DNA of 37,182 nucleotides from Nitrospirales bacterium (GCA_022824735.1 JAJDZI010000062.1:1-37182), one strand, 5' to 3'; numbered from the stretch's first letter, positions 24,736-34,390 are shown. The notes: a model not told the origin generated them from the sequence alone. A program made the numbers and translations.

Positions 24736-25311
24736 TTACGAGTCGGAAGCCTCGGTTTTCCCTACAGGCTGCGGGAAATGATAGCGGTAGGCGCGACTCT
24801 CCTCGTCATCTTGTTCCTGGTTATGGGCATAGAGATATTTTTTTGCGTCTTCCAAATGTTGCTCACCGATTTCGTAGAGTCGCTGTTTGTCGAACAGGAG
24901 GGTCCGTTTGTCATGAGTCGAATACTCGTACATCTTCGTCATGGCCAACGCATTCACCGGACAGGCTTCCACGCAATATCCGCAAAACACGCATTTGGTA
25001 ATATCGATGTAAAACTCGGTCGCGTACCGTTGCAGGGGCAGGGATTTGTCCTCTTCACTGATGACTTTGATGCACCGTGACGGACAGGCGGCCTCGCAGA
25101 GGTCACATCCGACGCACCGTTCCTGCCCGTTGTCGTACCGCAACAAGCCCAGAGCCCCGCGATGCGCGTCGGGAATCGTTCGCTTTTCACGCGGATACTG
25201 GAAGGTCATCGGGCGGTGCAACATGTGTTTGAAGGTGACCTTCATTGCTTTCCAGATTTCGCGGAACAAGACCGCGTCCAACCATCGTGTCGTTTGCTTT
25301 TGCGTATCCAC
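24736..25311 (-). CDS. nuoI: NADH-quinone oxidoreductase subunit I
   Basis: A 191-residue peripheral subunit with two [4Fe-4S] motifs, CVGCDLCEAACPSRC and CVFCGYCVEACP, which hold clusters N6a and N6b and pass electrons from NuoG toward NuoB. It directly follows nuoG with a 9-bp gap, where nuoH would stand in the usual order. Confidence 0.96.
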   Translation of the reverse strand: MDTQKQTTRWLDAVLFREIWKAMKVTFKHMLHRPMTFQYPREKRTIPDAHRGALGLLRYDNGQERCVGCDLCEAACPSRCIKVISEEDKSLPLQRYATEFYIDITKCVFCGYCVEACPVNALAMTKMYEYSTHDKRTLLFDKQRLYEIGEQHLEDAKKYLYAHNQEQDDEESRAYRYHFPQPVGKTEASDS

Positions 25312-25320
25312 GAGACGCTC

Positions 25321-28011
25321 CTAAATTTTTTCGATTGTCACCTGCGCGGACTTGAAATAGGGCACCCGCGTGACGGGGTCCACGACGACCCGGACCAGAT
25401 CCTTGACCGGAGGCTCATTAAAATGTTCAGGGAATGCACAGGTGCCCGGCAGCACGTTGACGTCGACTTGCACGCCCAATTCCAGGCTGCCCTGATCCGA
25501 GGTCACGCGAACGCGGCCGCCTTCGGCGAGCCCCAACCGTTCACATTCCTCCAGGGACATCCGTAACGCTCCGGTATTCGGCGAAACATCCATCAACCCG
25601 GACGCCTTCGTGGACAATTTTCCCGAATGATAAATGAGTTGAATCAATTTCAATCCGTACGGCCGGCCGGACTCTTGTGCGCGGCCACCGGCATACCGGG
25701 CGCGAACCGAATCCGCGTACCCGTTCCGAAGATACGCCGCGGCATCAGCGACAACGGGCCGGGGTTCGCCGAGATTGTAGTAGCCGGGAAGCGCCTTCCG
25801 AATTTCCGCTTGAATATCCTGGGTATCTTCATACGGAAGCGAATGCCCCATGCCGTTGGCAAGCCCTACCATGATATGCCAATCCAGCGCACTTTCACCC
25901 AGCGGGTCCAGCGCCGGCCTCAGGAATTGCACCATCCCCTCCTGGTTCGTGACGGTACCGTCCTTTTCCGCAAACGTACACGCGGGGAACACGACGTGCG
26001 CATAGCGCGCCGTCTCCGTCAGGAAAGGATCCTGGCAGATCAACAGTTCCAAGTGGTTCAGGGCTTCTTCCACGCCAAATGATTTCGGAAGCGTGGCCAA
26101 CGGATTTTCTCCCACGAGGTAGAGGGCTTTAATCTTGCCGGCGCGGCAGTCTTCCAAAATTTCGACGAGCGATTTGCCGGCCTGTGCGTCCGGCAGCGCC
26201 GAGCCCCATGCTTCGGAGAATTTTTGCCGCGCCTCGGGTTGCGCATAGGACACCGGGCCCGGAAGAAATTCCGGGGCGACGCCCATATCCACGGCCCCCT
26301 GCTCGTTTCCCTCCTCGGTGAACGTATTGATCCCGCACCCGGGTTTATTCAATTTTCCCGTGACCCACGCCAGGTCGACCAGGGACAAGGTATGGTGATA
26401 CCCGTCGGGCTGGCGCACGATCCCTTCCCCGCACAGGATGACGGAACGCGGGGCTTCTGCAAATATCCTGGCTGCCTCCTGAATCGTCTCGACCGGGATT
26501 CCCGTTTCAGCGGCGACGGCGTCAAGCGAAACCGCCTGGGCCGCGGCTTTCAAGGCAGACAAGGCCTCGGGGGCCTGAGCGGTCGCGTCAGGATCGATGA
26601 GATCCTGCTCCAGGACCGATTTGACCAATCCTTTAACGAACGCGCCCTCCGACCCCGGTTTGACCATCACCGGATGCGACGCCAATTTGGCCAGGTTGGT
26701 TTGCATGGAATCCACCACGATCACCGACGCATTGTAAGTGCCGATCGCAGCTTTCACCCGCAGGCTGGCCACGGGATTCGTTTCCGTGACATTGGCTCCC
26801 ACCACCAGGATCGCCTTGGCTTTCGTGAGGTCGGCCGAGGCGTTCATTGTCCGGTTGATCCCGAGGGCATGATGGACCGCCCGCACGAAATTCATATGAC
26901 CGTATCGCGCGCTGCTGTCGAGGTTGTTCGTCCCGAGCACGGTCCGCATGAATCGCTGGAACACGTACAGCTCTTCATTCGTGCACCGTGCCGTGATCAA
27001 TCCTGCGATGGCTTCGGACCCGTACCGGCTCTTGATATCCTTCAGCCGCTCCGCGGTCGTGTCCAGGGCTTCGATCCACGGCGTTGGGGCCAAGCCCGTT
27101 TTGTTCCGAACGAGCGGTTCCTTGAGCCGTTCTTTACTGTCAATGAACTGGAAGCCGAAGCGCCCTCGCACACAGAGCCCTCCGTGACCATTGATCGTAT
27201 CCCCCCGGTCGCCCCATTTGTTTTTCCAGGACAAGGGAGAGGTCACCCGCACGACTTCCGTATCCTTCGTTTCCACGTACATCTGACAGCCGTCCCCGCA
27301 GTACGTGCAGGTGGTCGTGGTTTTTCGAAGCTGCCAGGGCTTGTACACGTATTTTGAAAATTTATTGGTAATCGCGCCCACCGGACAGACCGCGAGACAA
27401 TCACCGCAAAACTCGCAGTCCAAGGCGTGATCCCCCTTGGCCACGACCTGCGTAAACCCGCCCTTCTTCATGAACTGCAACGCGTCGATACGCTGGACGT
27501 CCTTGCAGATGTTGATACATTCCCCACAGGCAATGCACCGGTTCATGTTGAAATCGAGCACCAGGCTTCTCGTGTCTTCCGGAATATTTTTCTGTTTGGC
27601 GTTGGCCAGGTTGGTGACCTGGTGCTCGAAAGCCATGTCTTGCAATTCGCAATGCCCGTCCGCGTCGCAGACCGGACAATCCAGGGGATGCACGGACAGG
27701 TGTTTTTCCACGGCCTTCTTTCGCGCCGCAAACAGGTCTTCCCCATCCGTCCGGATCACCATGCCTTCGGTCGCCTTGGCGGTGCAGGACCGCACCGGCG
27801 ACTTTTTCCCTTCCTGCAGGACCAGGCACATGCCGCAGGATCCGAAGGGATCGAACGTATAGTGATAACACATGGCCGGGACGATTTTCCCCATGCTGGA
27901 AATCACGTCGTACAGCGAAACCCCTTCTTTCGCGGTGACGGTTTCGCCGTCGATATTCAGGGCAATCGTCGCGGCTTCAGTATCGGGTGACGTAACCGGT
28001 TTGAGTGCCAT
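25321..28011 (-). CDS. nuoG: NADH-quinone oxidoreductase subunit G
   Basis: An 896-residue iron-sulfur subunit. Cys48, 59, 62 and 76 bind a [2Fe-2S] cluster; His108 with Cys112, 115 and 121 bind the His-ligated [4Fe-4S]; CIACGECINIC (159-169) and CEFCGDCLAVC (199-209) bind two more; CTYCGDGC (234-241) with a distal Cys in GLCVRGRFG fits the N7-type site. A molybdopterin-oxidoreductase-like domain follows (ARYGHMNFVRAVHHALG, LVVGANVTETNP) and ends in a cofactor-binding-like C-domain. Without NuoE and NuoF nearby, electrons must come from another donor, for example ferredoxin or an unlinked NuoEF (inference). Confidence 0.95.
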   Translation of the reverse strand: MALKPVTSPDTEAATIALNIDGETVTAKEGVSLYDVISSMGKIVPAMCYHYTFDPFGSCGMCLVLQEGKKSPVRSCTAKATEGMVIRTDGEDLFAARKKAVEKHLSVHPLDCPVCDADGHCELQDMAFEHQVTNLANAKQKNIPEDTRSLVLDFNMNRCIACGECINICKDVQRIDALQFMKKGGFTQVVAKGDHALDCEFCGDCLAVCPVGAITNKFSKYVYKPWQLRKTTTTCTYCGDGCQMYVETKDTEVVRVTSPLSWKNKWGDRGDTINGHGGLCVRGRFGFQFIDSKERLKEPLVRNKTGLAPTPWIEALDTTAERLKDIKSRYGSEAIAGLITARCTNEELYVFQRFMRTVLGTNNLDSSARYGHMNFVRAVHHALGINRTMNASADLTKAKAILVVGANVTETNPVASLRVKAAIGTYNASVIVVDSMQTNLAKLASHPVMVKPGSEGAFVKGLVKSVLEQDLIDPDATAQAPEALSALKAAAQAVSLDAVAAETGIPVETIQEAARIFAEAPRSVILCGEGIVRQPDGYHHTLSLVDLAWVTGKLNKPGCGINTFTEEGNEQGAVDMGVAPEFLPGPVSYAQPEARQKFSEAWGSALPDAQAGKSLVEILEDCRAGKIKALYLVGENPLATLPKSFGVEEALNHLELLICQDPFLTETARYAHVVFPACTFAEKDGTVTNQEGMVQFLRPALDPLGESALDWHIMVGLANGMGHSLPYEDTQDIQAEIRKALPGYYNLGEPRPVVADAAAYLRNGYADSVRARYAGGRAQESGRPYGLKLIQLIYHSGKLSTKASGLMDVSPNTGALRMSLEECERLGLAEGGRVRVTSDQGSLELGVQVDVNVLPGTCAFPEHFNEPPVKDLVRVVVDPVTRVPYFKSAQVTIEKI

Positions 28012-28074
28012 TTATCTCTCCCGCCCCTCTACTCAGGACTCATCAGGTTTTTTTCAATGACTCCAACTTCTTGA

Positions 28075-28195
28075 CAGGCTGTTCAAAAAGTTCACCAGCA
28101 AGGCCGCAGGCAGTGAGAAGGCCGAGGCGTACTGAAAAGTACGTTGAAGCCTTCGAGCAACGAGAACGCCGCTGGTGGGCTTTTTCAACAGTCTG
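28075..28195. mobile_element. 121-bp palindromic MITE-like repeat between nuoD and nuoG
   Basis: The left end CAGGCTGTTCAAAAAG and the right end (minus strand CAGACTGTTGAAAAAG) are terminal inverted repeats, matching at 21 of 25 positions when CACCAGC is included. The middle folds on the core CGTACTGAAAAGTACG. The right end touches the nuoD stop codon. It has no coding capacity. It stands where nuoE and nuoF are found in usual nuo operons and would put a large hairpin in the mRNA. Confidence 0.85.
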
Positions 28196-29446
28196 CTATC
28201 GGTCGCATTCTCCCATGACAATGTCATACGACCCGAAAATCGTGACCGCGTCGGCAATCATGTACCCCTTGGCCATATAATCAAACGCCCCCATGTGAAT
28301 AAAGGACGGGGATCGGATCTTCAGGCGATAGGGTTTCCCGCCGCCCGTGCTCACGATATAGAATCCCAGTTCACCTTTATGCGCTTCGGTCCCACAATAA
28401 ATCTCACCGGGCGGCGCATCAAAACCTTGTGAAAACAGTTTGAACTGCTGGATCATGGATTCGAGATTCGTGAATACCCGGTTCTTGGGAGGCAGGGTGA
28501 CGCTGGGCACGTCGGCCAGCACCGGACCTTCCTTCGGCATCTGGTCCATGCACTGGCGAATGATCTTGATGCTCTCACGCATTTCCTCGATTCGAATCCA
28601 ATACCGGTCATACGTGTCGCCGTTCTTGCCTACCGGCACGCTGAACTCGCACTTGGGATAGGCGCCATACGATTCGTATTTACGCAAGTCATAATCGACG
28701 CCCGAACCCCGGAGCGTGGGACCACTCAACCCATAACCCAACGCGTCCTCCGCGGAGATGACCGCCACACCCACGGTCCGCGCCAGCCAGATACGATTTT
28801 TTTCCAGGAACACCACGTATTCATCGATCTTCGGAGGAAAGTACGCCAGAAAGTCCCGAATCCTGGTCTCCAGCGAAGCGGTAAAGTCGCGTTCCACGCC
28901 GCCGATCCGGTACCAACTGGTCGTCAGCCGCGCCCCGCACAGTTCATCGAACCAATCGAGCAGAATCTCCCGGTCACGGAACGTGTAGAAAAACACGGTC
29001 ATCGCCCCGATATCGAGCGCCTGCGTCCCCAACCAGAACAGGTGCCCGATAATCCGTTGAACCTCCGCCACGATGGTGCGTAAATATTCCGCCCGCTCGG
29101 GCACGGTGACGTTCATCAATTTCTCCACGGCCCGGCAATACGCGAAGTTGTTGTACATCGCGCAGACGTAATCGAGACGGTCCGTATGAGGAATGAATTG
29201 ATGATACGTCCCGTATTCGGCGAGTTTTTCCACGCCGCGATGGAGAAAGCCCATGACCACCGTGGATTTCGTAATCCGCTCTCCTTCGAGGTCGAGGATC
29301 ACTTTCAGCACGCCATGCGTCGCGGGATGCTGCGGCCCCATGTTCAACAACAATTCCTCGGTCCGCAGGATCGGCAGATCCTTGGTCTCCGGATTGGCCG
29401 GGTCGACTTTGTAGATGGTTTCGCGTTGGTCCTCTAGATGCGCCAT
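28196..29446 (-). CDS. nuoD: NADH-quinone oxidoreductase subunit D
   Basis: A 416-residue quinone-site subunit (49-kDa homologue), separate from nuoC. Family patterns: LLNMGPQHPATHGVLKVILDLEGE, GFLHRGVEKLAEYGTYHQFIP, DALGYGLSGPTLRGSGVDYDLR and the C-terminal GSYDIVMGECDR. It forms the quinone cavity with NuoB. Its stop codon abuts the MITE-like repeat. Confidence 0.96.
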   Translation of the reverse strand: MAHLEDQRETIYKVDPANPETKDLPILRTEELLLNMGPQHPATHGVLKVILDLEGERITKSTVVMGFLHRGVEKLAEYGTYHQFIPHTDRLDYVCAMYNNFAYCRAVEKLMNVTVPERAEYLRTIVAEVQRIIGHLFWLGTQALDIGAMTVFFYTFRDREILLDWFDELCGARLTTSWYRIGGVERDFTASLETRIRDFLAYFPPKIDEYVVFLEKNRIWLARTVGVAVISAEDALGYGLSGPTLRGSGVDYDLRKYESYGAYPKCEFSVPVGKNGDTYDRYWIRIEEMRESIKIIRQCMDQMPKEGPVLADVPSVTLPPKNRVFTNLESMIQQFKLFSQGFDAPPGEIYCGTEAHKGELGFYIVSTGGGKPYRLKIRSPSFIHMGAFDYMAKGYMIADAVTIFGSYDIVMGECDR

Positions 29447-29470
29447 GGTGGCTTCTCGAACAGTGCCGGC

Positions 29471-29971
29471 TCAGGAGGCCGCCCCCTCATTCAGAAAATC
29501 AAACGTATCGCGCCAGCCTTTCCCTTGCAGCGGGAAATCCTTTCGCAACGGGTAGCCTTCGGGGAAATCGTCCGGCATCAAGATTCGTCGCATGTCCGGG
29601 TGGTTGTTGAACCGAATACCCATCATATCGAACACTTCCCGCTCCATGAAGTCGGCGCCCGGCCAAATATCCGTCAAGGAATCCACGAAACAGTCGCGTT
29701 CCGGCACCCGTGTTTTCACGCGAATCCGATGGCGATGGCGGATGGAATACACTTCGTACACCACTTCAAAGCGTTCCTCCTCATCCGGCCAATCCACCGA
29801 ACTGACGTGCACGATGTAATCGCAAGCCATGGACGGATCATCCTTCAGGAAACGGCCGATCGCGTGCAGGGCTTCGCGTTTCACCGTCACGGCCAGGTCG
29901 CCCCGCCATTCCTGAGCACTCAGGAATCCGTCGGGAAACCGGGCCTGGATGGTTTCGGCAAGAGGGTGCAT
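29471..29971 (-). CDS. nuoC: NADH-quinone oxidoreductase subunit C
   Basis: About 166 residues from ATG 29969-29971, whose A is the last base of the nuoB stop (TAATG coupling); the long upstream frame is a shadow of nuoB. Motifs: YIVHVSSVDWPDEEERFEVVYE, DSLTDIWPGADFMEREVFDMMGIRF and HPDMRRILMPDDFPEGYPLRKDFPL, all typical of the 30-kDa subunit. Confidence 0.95.
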   Translation of the reverse strand: MHPLAETIQARFPDGFLSAQEWRGDLAVTVKREALHAIGRFLKDDPSMACDYIVHVSSVDWPDEEERFEVVYEVYSIRHRHRIRVKTRVPERDCFVDSLTDIWPGADFMEREVFDMMGIRFNNHPDMRRILMPDDFPEGYPLRKDFPLQGKGWRDTFDFLNEGAAS

Positions 29972-30528
29972 TATCCGACGGCCTTCTCCTTGGGCCTGAC
30001 TTCTTCGGGCTGCTTCGTAAAGACCCGCTTCTGCATGATCTGATCCTGGAGCTTCAAAATCCCGTCGAACAAGGCTTCGGGGGTCGGGGGGCACCCGGGC
30101 ACGTAAATATCGACCGGCACGAAGCGATCCACGCCCTGGACCACGCTGTAACTGTCGTAAATGTTCCCGGACGTGGCGCAGGACCCCATGGAAATGACGT
30201 ATTTGGGTTCGGGCATCTGATCGTAGATTTTGCGAATGACCGGAGCCATACGCCGGCACACCGTGCCCGCCACGATCATGAGATCGGATTGTCGTGGAGA
30301 ACCACGAAACACGCCGGCCCCGTACCGGTCCACGTCATACCGGGAGGAAACCGCGGCAATCATCTCGATCGCGCAACAGGCCAACCCGAACGTCATCGGC
30401 CAGAGCGATCCCTTGCGTGCCCAATTCGCCGCCTTTTCCAGGGACAACGTGATGACCCCGATATCGCCGTCCTTTTCGTGCTTTTTCCCTATTTGGATCA
30501 GTCCCACTCCAGCGCGCCCTTTCTCCAC
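29971..30528 (-). CDS. nuoB: NADH-quinone oxidoreductase subunit B
   Basis: Up to 185 residues; GTG 30528 overlaps the nuoA 3' end by 31 bp, and a second in-frame GTG at 30507 overlaps it less. The N2 cluster ligands are seen in [10 protein letters not shown] (tandem Cys), MGSCATSG and [12 protein letters not shown]. NuoB passes electrons to quinone at the NuoD interface. Confidence 0.95.
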   Translation of the reverse strand: MEKGRAGVGLIQIGKKHEKDGDIGVITLSLEKAANWARKGSLWPMTFGLACCAIEMIAAVSSRYDVDRYGAGVFRGSPRQSDLMIVAGTVCRRMAPVIRKIYDQMPEPKYVISMGSCATSGNIYDSYSVVQGVDRFVPVDIYVPGCPPTPEALFDGILKLQDQIMQKRVFTKQPEEVRPKEKAVG

Positions 30529-30884
30529 GCATACACGTAGGCAACGACAAACAGACCAATGAAAATCATCATTTCAATGAGGCCGATCACGCCCAGCCGG
30601 TCAAAAGTCACGGCCCAGGGATAGAGAAAAATGACTTCGATATCGAATATCACGAACAGCATCGCAATGACGTAATACCGGACGGGAAACGGCATCCGGG
30701 AATCGGAAAACGGCTCGCTGCCGCATTCATACACGCTCAATTTTTCATCTTCGGGATATTTTGGTTGGACGAGATAGCTGAGGAGAAGCGTCACGATGCC
30801 AAACCCCGCTGCCAGTATAATGAACACAACTATGGGCGAATACTTCGCGAGATAGTCCAGAAACAGATCCAAGCCACCGACCAT
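30498..30884 (-). CDS. nuoA: NADH-quinone oxidoreductase subunit A
   Basis: A 128-residue protein with three membrane helices and the family motif [32 protein letters not shown], including the TM1-TM2 loop Cys next to the quinone site. It is the first gene of the operon; about 430 bp without a gene lie upstream. Confidence 0.96.
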   Translation of the reverse strand: MVGGLDLFLDYLAKYSPIVVFIILAAGFGIVTLLLSYLVQPKYPEDEKLSVYECGSEPFSDSRMPFPVRYYVIAMLFVIFDIEVIFLYPWAVTFDRLGVIGLIEMMIFIGLFVVAYVYAWRKGALEWD

Positions 30885-30957
30885 GGGGATTTAACCTCGC
30901 AGGAACCTGCCCCCGGCATTCGGGGTCAAAAACATCAATCTTTTCGCACAATTCCAA

Positions 30958-30987
30958 ATCGTAGCACCCCATTTTCCAACGAATCAA
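30958..30987 (-). promoter_or_regulatory. Candidate promoter of the nuo operon
   Basis: On the minus strand, TTGATT (30982-30987) and TACGAT (30958-30963) are spaced by 18 bp, about 75 bp upstream of nuoA. Weak consensus, read by eye. The rest of 30885-31317 holds no convincing gene: it contains a CCCC/GGGG hairpin near 30910 and the perfect 6-bp hairpin CGCATT/AATGCG at 31224-31241. Confidence 0.3.
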
Positions 30988-31317
30988 GAGAACAAAAGAC
31001 CTACCATCCCAATAGCAAAAGCCCCAGGCGGTTTGATGGCATGGATTACAAAAACCAACACTATGTTGAAAAAAACTATTTGACAGAATGGTCGAGCTGA
31101 AGCGGGATGACTCTGTCCTGTTCCCCCCTTCTCAGAGGGAACGAAGCTTGACATGTCCCCGGTCTATACAACAAGGGGGAAGGAGGGGATTCTCTTCTAC
31201 AGGCAGGGAACAAGGAAAGGGTCGCATTATGACAAATGCGCCAAATAAAAGTGCCGTAATGGGTTGCTGCAACTGAGACAAGGACTGAGCCCCTGTGGAA
31301 GAACGACGCCAGAACCG

Positions 31318-33726
31318 TTAACCGAGGCGTTGCTCGATTTCGGTAAGCCGCGAAAAATTGCGTTTGTCTCTTTCGAACGTTGCGCAGGCCCTCTCGTATG
31401 AAGCAGTGGTTTTTCTGCAAACCAAGGTGTACGGGCGGCCCCGGCGCTCCGTCACGTGTGTCAGGTCACAACGATTCCCGTCAATGATCTGGTGCAGATG
31501 CATGCGCCGTTCCTTGTTTAACGGCATGCGGCATTCCCGCTCGATCGGATTTCCCAGGAACCGGCTCAAGACTTGACAGTCAGGGCAGTGACAGGAAAGC
31601 TTATCGGCGCGTCGATAGTCCGTGGGCAGCTGCGGAGCCTGTGCGGTTCGTTCCTGCAATTCGCGCCGGCACGTTGATAGCCAGCGCGTCATCGCCTCGC
31701 TGGACAACGACCGCGTTCCAAGGCGGGACTCGAGCTTGAAGATTGCGGCCAAGTGCGTCGTGGTCAATTCATACTTGTCCCGATGGGCCAAGGCGTGATC
31801 GATCACTTTCCGTAACGGGCCTTCCGCATTGACGTCCAGCATCGCGTTCACCAACGCGCAGAGCAAGGCGGCACGGTCAAGCTTTTGGGCTTGTCTCTGG
31901 CCTGCTGGTGCCTGACTGTCAACCCCCTCCAGTGACAGGGTAGCGGGTCGATCAAATCGAACTGCAACTTGAACTTCCGGAGCCTGATCGTCAAATCTCT
32001 CCAATGACAGGGCAGCGCGTTCGCATAAGCGGGCGCAGAGCGCGACGTCATCTACGTCGTTGTCGGGCTGGCGGCAAAGCAAGGACAGCAGTTCCGCGTT
32101 CCTGGGAAGAGTCATTTCCGTAACGGCGTCGATCACCCGAATCAACTCTCTCTCGAAGCCGGCCAAGCCGTGGCGCCTGTAAAACTTTACGAGCTCGCGG
32201 GGGAATTTGACGCCACTGTCGTTCGGTGCGACCTCGAACAGGAACAGGCGCATCAGGTCCGGATCGTCCAGCGTGTCCAGCAGCTTGAGGAATACGTTTC
32301 GATCCGTTTCACCGTTGCTATCGTCAAGCCACCCACTACGCGGCGGTGCCCAGCTCTCAATGATGGCTCCTGCAAATTTCAAACAGTCCAGCCGACGTGC
32401 TGCCTGCTGCGTCCCGGAGGCCCGTTTCAGGGCTTTCACCATCGCCTCGAGACCGCCGATGGCAGCCTCCGTTCCGGCGCGGCACAACACAGAGAAGTGG
32501 TGCTCTCGTGGCCAGATCAGGACCGCGGCCCGGTGGTACCAGCGCGCCAGACTTATGCCCTCGTTACCGGTATAGCCTTGGAGTTCTTCCTCGCTTGGAT
32601 TATTGGTGTCGAAGGCGGCGGTGGCGGCGATTTCATTGTCCTCCAGCTCCATCCTGCCGAAACGGCAGGTGTCCCCCCGACGATCTGACCAGTCATTCGC
32701 CGTCAAGCTGGTCTCGAAGATTTCACCCATCTCATGTTCGCCGCCGATGTCTCCTTCAACGGCATCATTGTCGTCACGCCGGTAATAGTACCTCCGACCC
32801 GGATGGAAATAATCGTCTTCGTCATAGTCGACGGCACCACACAGCCACAGGGTCACCAGAGCCAAGTGCGCAATGCAGTCGGCCTGCTCCGCCGCCTCGA
32901 ACAACACATCTGCACGTGTGCGATCGACGCCCTTGAGTTTGTCCAGCGTAAGCCCGTTCCTCGTGTACCGATGCTCCAGGGTTACGGCGAGCTTTTCCGT
33001 TTCTCCCCTCTCACGCCACGCTCCGAGAAGTTCCGCAACCCTGGCGCCCACGGTACTATATGATGGGGCATTGAGACCTTGCCTGTCTGAGGACTTGGTG
33101 AGTGTCACGTTGTAGGTCAGGCACAGGCGATAACCGCTGCTCAATGGTTTTACCTCATGCTCGCAGTCGGCGTAAAAGGCCGCGTAACTCAATTCCAACC
33201 CGGAGGCTGCGCCGAGAAAAATGATCTCATGTACCCGGCCTTCGTGCCGGACAACCAACTCCCCGCCTTCATGCACCGACGGCAAAGCGACGATCAACGT
33301 GGCCACCATTCCGTCCAGCTTTTCTCCGTCACGGTGCGGCAAGAAGAAACTCCCCTTCTCATAGATCAGTAACTTGTACAGGTGTGCGGACAGCTTGCGT
33401 TCCTCAAGACCCAGTTGCTGTTGGACTTCATGGAGAACCGACTTGATCAACAATTCCCACTTCGGGTTGGTCAACTCGAAACGCGCCGGATCCATCTCCC
33501 ACACGCGGCGCACGTCGGTATCCACCAGTGTTTGCGTACCTTTACCGTAGGGTGCCTGCCGGCATTGTTTTATCAGGGCACGGGCCTGAGTCTCTGCCAG
33601 CGGCAGACGTAGCGCACCCACTCCCTCGACCTCCAAACCTGGCATCGTCATAGGCAGATCACCAGCCGCAGAGACATCCCCCGGCCGGTCGACTTTAGCA
33701 AGAACTCGAATCAAATCTGCATGCAT
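31318..33726 (-). CDS. Large 2OG-Fe(II) oxygenase-like protein
   Basis: An 802-residue protein. Residues about 110-210 form a prolyl-4-hydroxylase-like Fe(II)/2-oxoglutarate domain: LYKLLIYEKGSFFLPHRDGE with the HxD pair (H131, D133), LIVALPSVHEGGELVVRH, and CEHEVKPLSSGYRLCLTYNV with distal His190 and Arg200 for 2-oxoglutarate. The remaining 590 residues have no recognised domain. A tandem repeat of about 22-26 residues (LSLERFDDQAPEVQVAVRFDR, LSLEGVDSQAPAGQRQAQKLDR) sits near residues 590-640. A CHCPDC motif near residue 720 may bind zinc. The protein is solitary; its substrate is unknown. Confidence 0.75.
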   Translation of the reverse strand: MHADLIRVLAKVDRPGDVSAAGDLPMTMPGLEVEGVGALRLPLAETQARALIKQCRQAPYGKGTQTLVDTDVRRVWEMDPARFELTNPKWELLIKSVLHEVQQQLGLEERKLSAHLYKLLIYEKGSFFLPHRDGEKLDGMVATLIVALPSVHEGGELVVRHEGRVHEIIFLGAASGLELSYAAFYADCEHEVKPLSSGYRLCLTYNVTLTKSSDRQGLNAPSYSTVGARVAELLGAWRERGETEKLAVTLEHRYTRNGLTLDKLKGVDRTRADVLFEAAEQADCIAHLALVTLWLCGAVDYDEDDYFHPGRRYYYRRDDNDAVEGDIGGEHEMGEIFETSLTANDWSDRRGDTCRFGRMELEDNEIAATAAFDTNNPSEEELQGYTGNEGISLARWYHRAAVLIWPREHHFSVLCRAGTEAAIGGLEAMVKALKRASGTQQAARRLDCLKFAGAIIESWAPPRSGWLDDSNGETDRNVFLKLLDTLDDPDLMRLFLFEVAPNDSGVKFPRELVKFYRRHGLAGFERELIRVIDAVTEMTLPRNAELLSLLCRQPDNDVDDVALCARLCERAALSLERFDDQAPEVQVAVRFDRPATLSLEGVDSQAPAGQRQAQKLDRAALLCALVNAMLDVNAEGPLRKVIDHALAHRDKYELTTTHLAAIFKLESRLGTRSLSSEAMTRWLSTCRRELQERTAQAPQLPTDYRRADKLSCHCPDCQVLSRFLGNPIERECRMPLNKERRMHLHQIIDGNRCDLTHVTERRGRPYTLVCRKTTASYERACATFERDKRNFSRLTEIEQRLG

Positions 33727-33773
33727 GAATTCACTCCAGATCAGAACACCTCGGAATCACACTCGGTCCAGGG

Positions 33774-33998
33774 TCACAGGAAAAAGGGGAAGGGGGATTT
33801 AGTAGGGGCGGTGTTCGCCTTCCGCATATCCTGAGGCGGACGTTTCAAACCCTTGGGAGGACCGGCTTGCTCACTTTCCCATTCATCCGTCAGGGGAGAG
33901 ACCGCCTTGGCCTTCTTGCGCCGATGGATCTGGGTTTCAATGCGTTTCGGCGGTGTTTCTTCAGATGATTTTTCTTTATCCGGTTGAATGCGATTCAT
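33774..33998 (-). CDS. Small hypothetical protein, basic and Pro-rich
   Basis: 74 residues from ATG 33998 (MNRIQPDKEKSSEETPPKR); the longer frame to 34109 overlaps the next gene. The composition is highly charged, low in complexity and probably disordered. No family recognised and no clear ribosome site; it may not be real. Confidence 0.4.
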   Translation of the reverse strand: MNRIQPDKEKSSEETPPKRIETQIHRRKKAKAVSPLTDEWESEQAGPPKGLKRPPQDMRKANTAPTKSPFPFFL

Positions 33999-34062
33999 AG
34001 ATACACGGTATAGCAGCAGCAGTTCATGAGAAATACGGAGGAAGCGCTTGGAAGGGCAATCG

Positions 34063-34284
34063 TCAAGACCGGGGGCGTTTCCCGTTTTTCGCCAAGTCCT
34101 TGATGGCAAGCTGCAATTCGGATTGAATCATCTCCATCAGCGGCTCGCGAAAATTCTTGGTTTTTAAGGCCGTCCGTAATTCTTCTTCCGTGACTTCCTG
34201 AATCACCGAGGCCAAAGTGTTGCGGATCGTGGTCCGGACGCTCTCTCGAATGACCGACTTTATTTGTGTCGTGGAATTTGCCAT
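34063..34284 (-). CDS. Small hypothetical helical protein
   Basis: 73 residues, mostly amphipathic helix (VIRESVRTTIRNTLASVIQE) with a basic tail. A purine-rich ribosome site (AAAGGGAAAGAG) lies just upstream of ATG 34284. No family recognised. It stands upstream of the previous small gene on the same strand. Confidence 0.6.
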   Translation of the reverse strand: MANSTTQIKSVIRESVRTTIRNTLASVIQEVTEEELRTALKTKNFREPLMEMIQSELQLAIKDLAKNGKRPRS

Positions 34285-34390
34285 AGCTCTTTCCCTTTCT
34301 ATCGTCAGAACACCATCTTAAAAGAATCCGGATGCGGAAGTCCACCAATGGTGCTCTCAAGAAAGCCTTCGCGGGTTTTCCCAAACGGCA

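Noticed and set aside
25321-28011. Formate dehydrogenase alpha subunit instead of NuoG
   Set aside because: The iron-sulfur order of the N-terminus fits both, but gene context between nuoD and nuoI and the lack of a clear active-site Cys/Sec region favour NuoG.
31088-31276. Short plus-strand frame ending in a Cys-Cys peptide
   Set aside because: No family, low-complexity intergenic region with hairpins; a 15-residue inner frame has a possible ribosome site but no other support.
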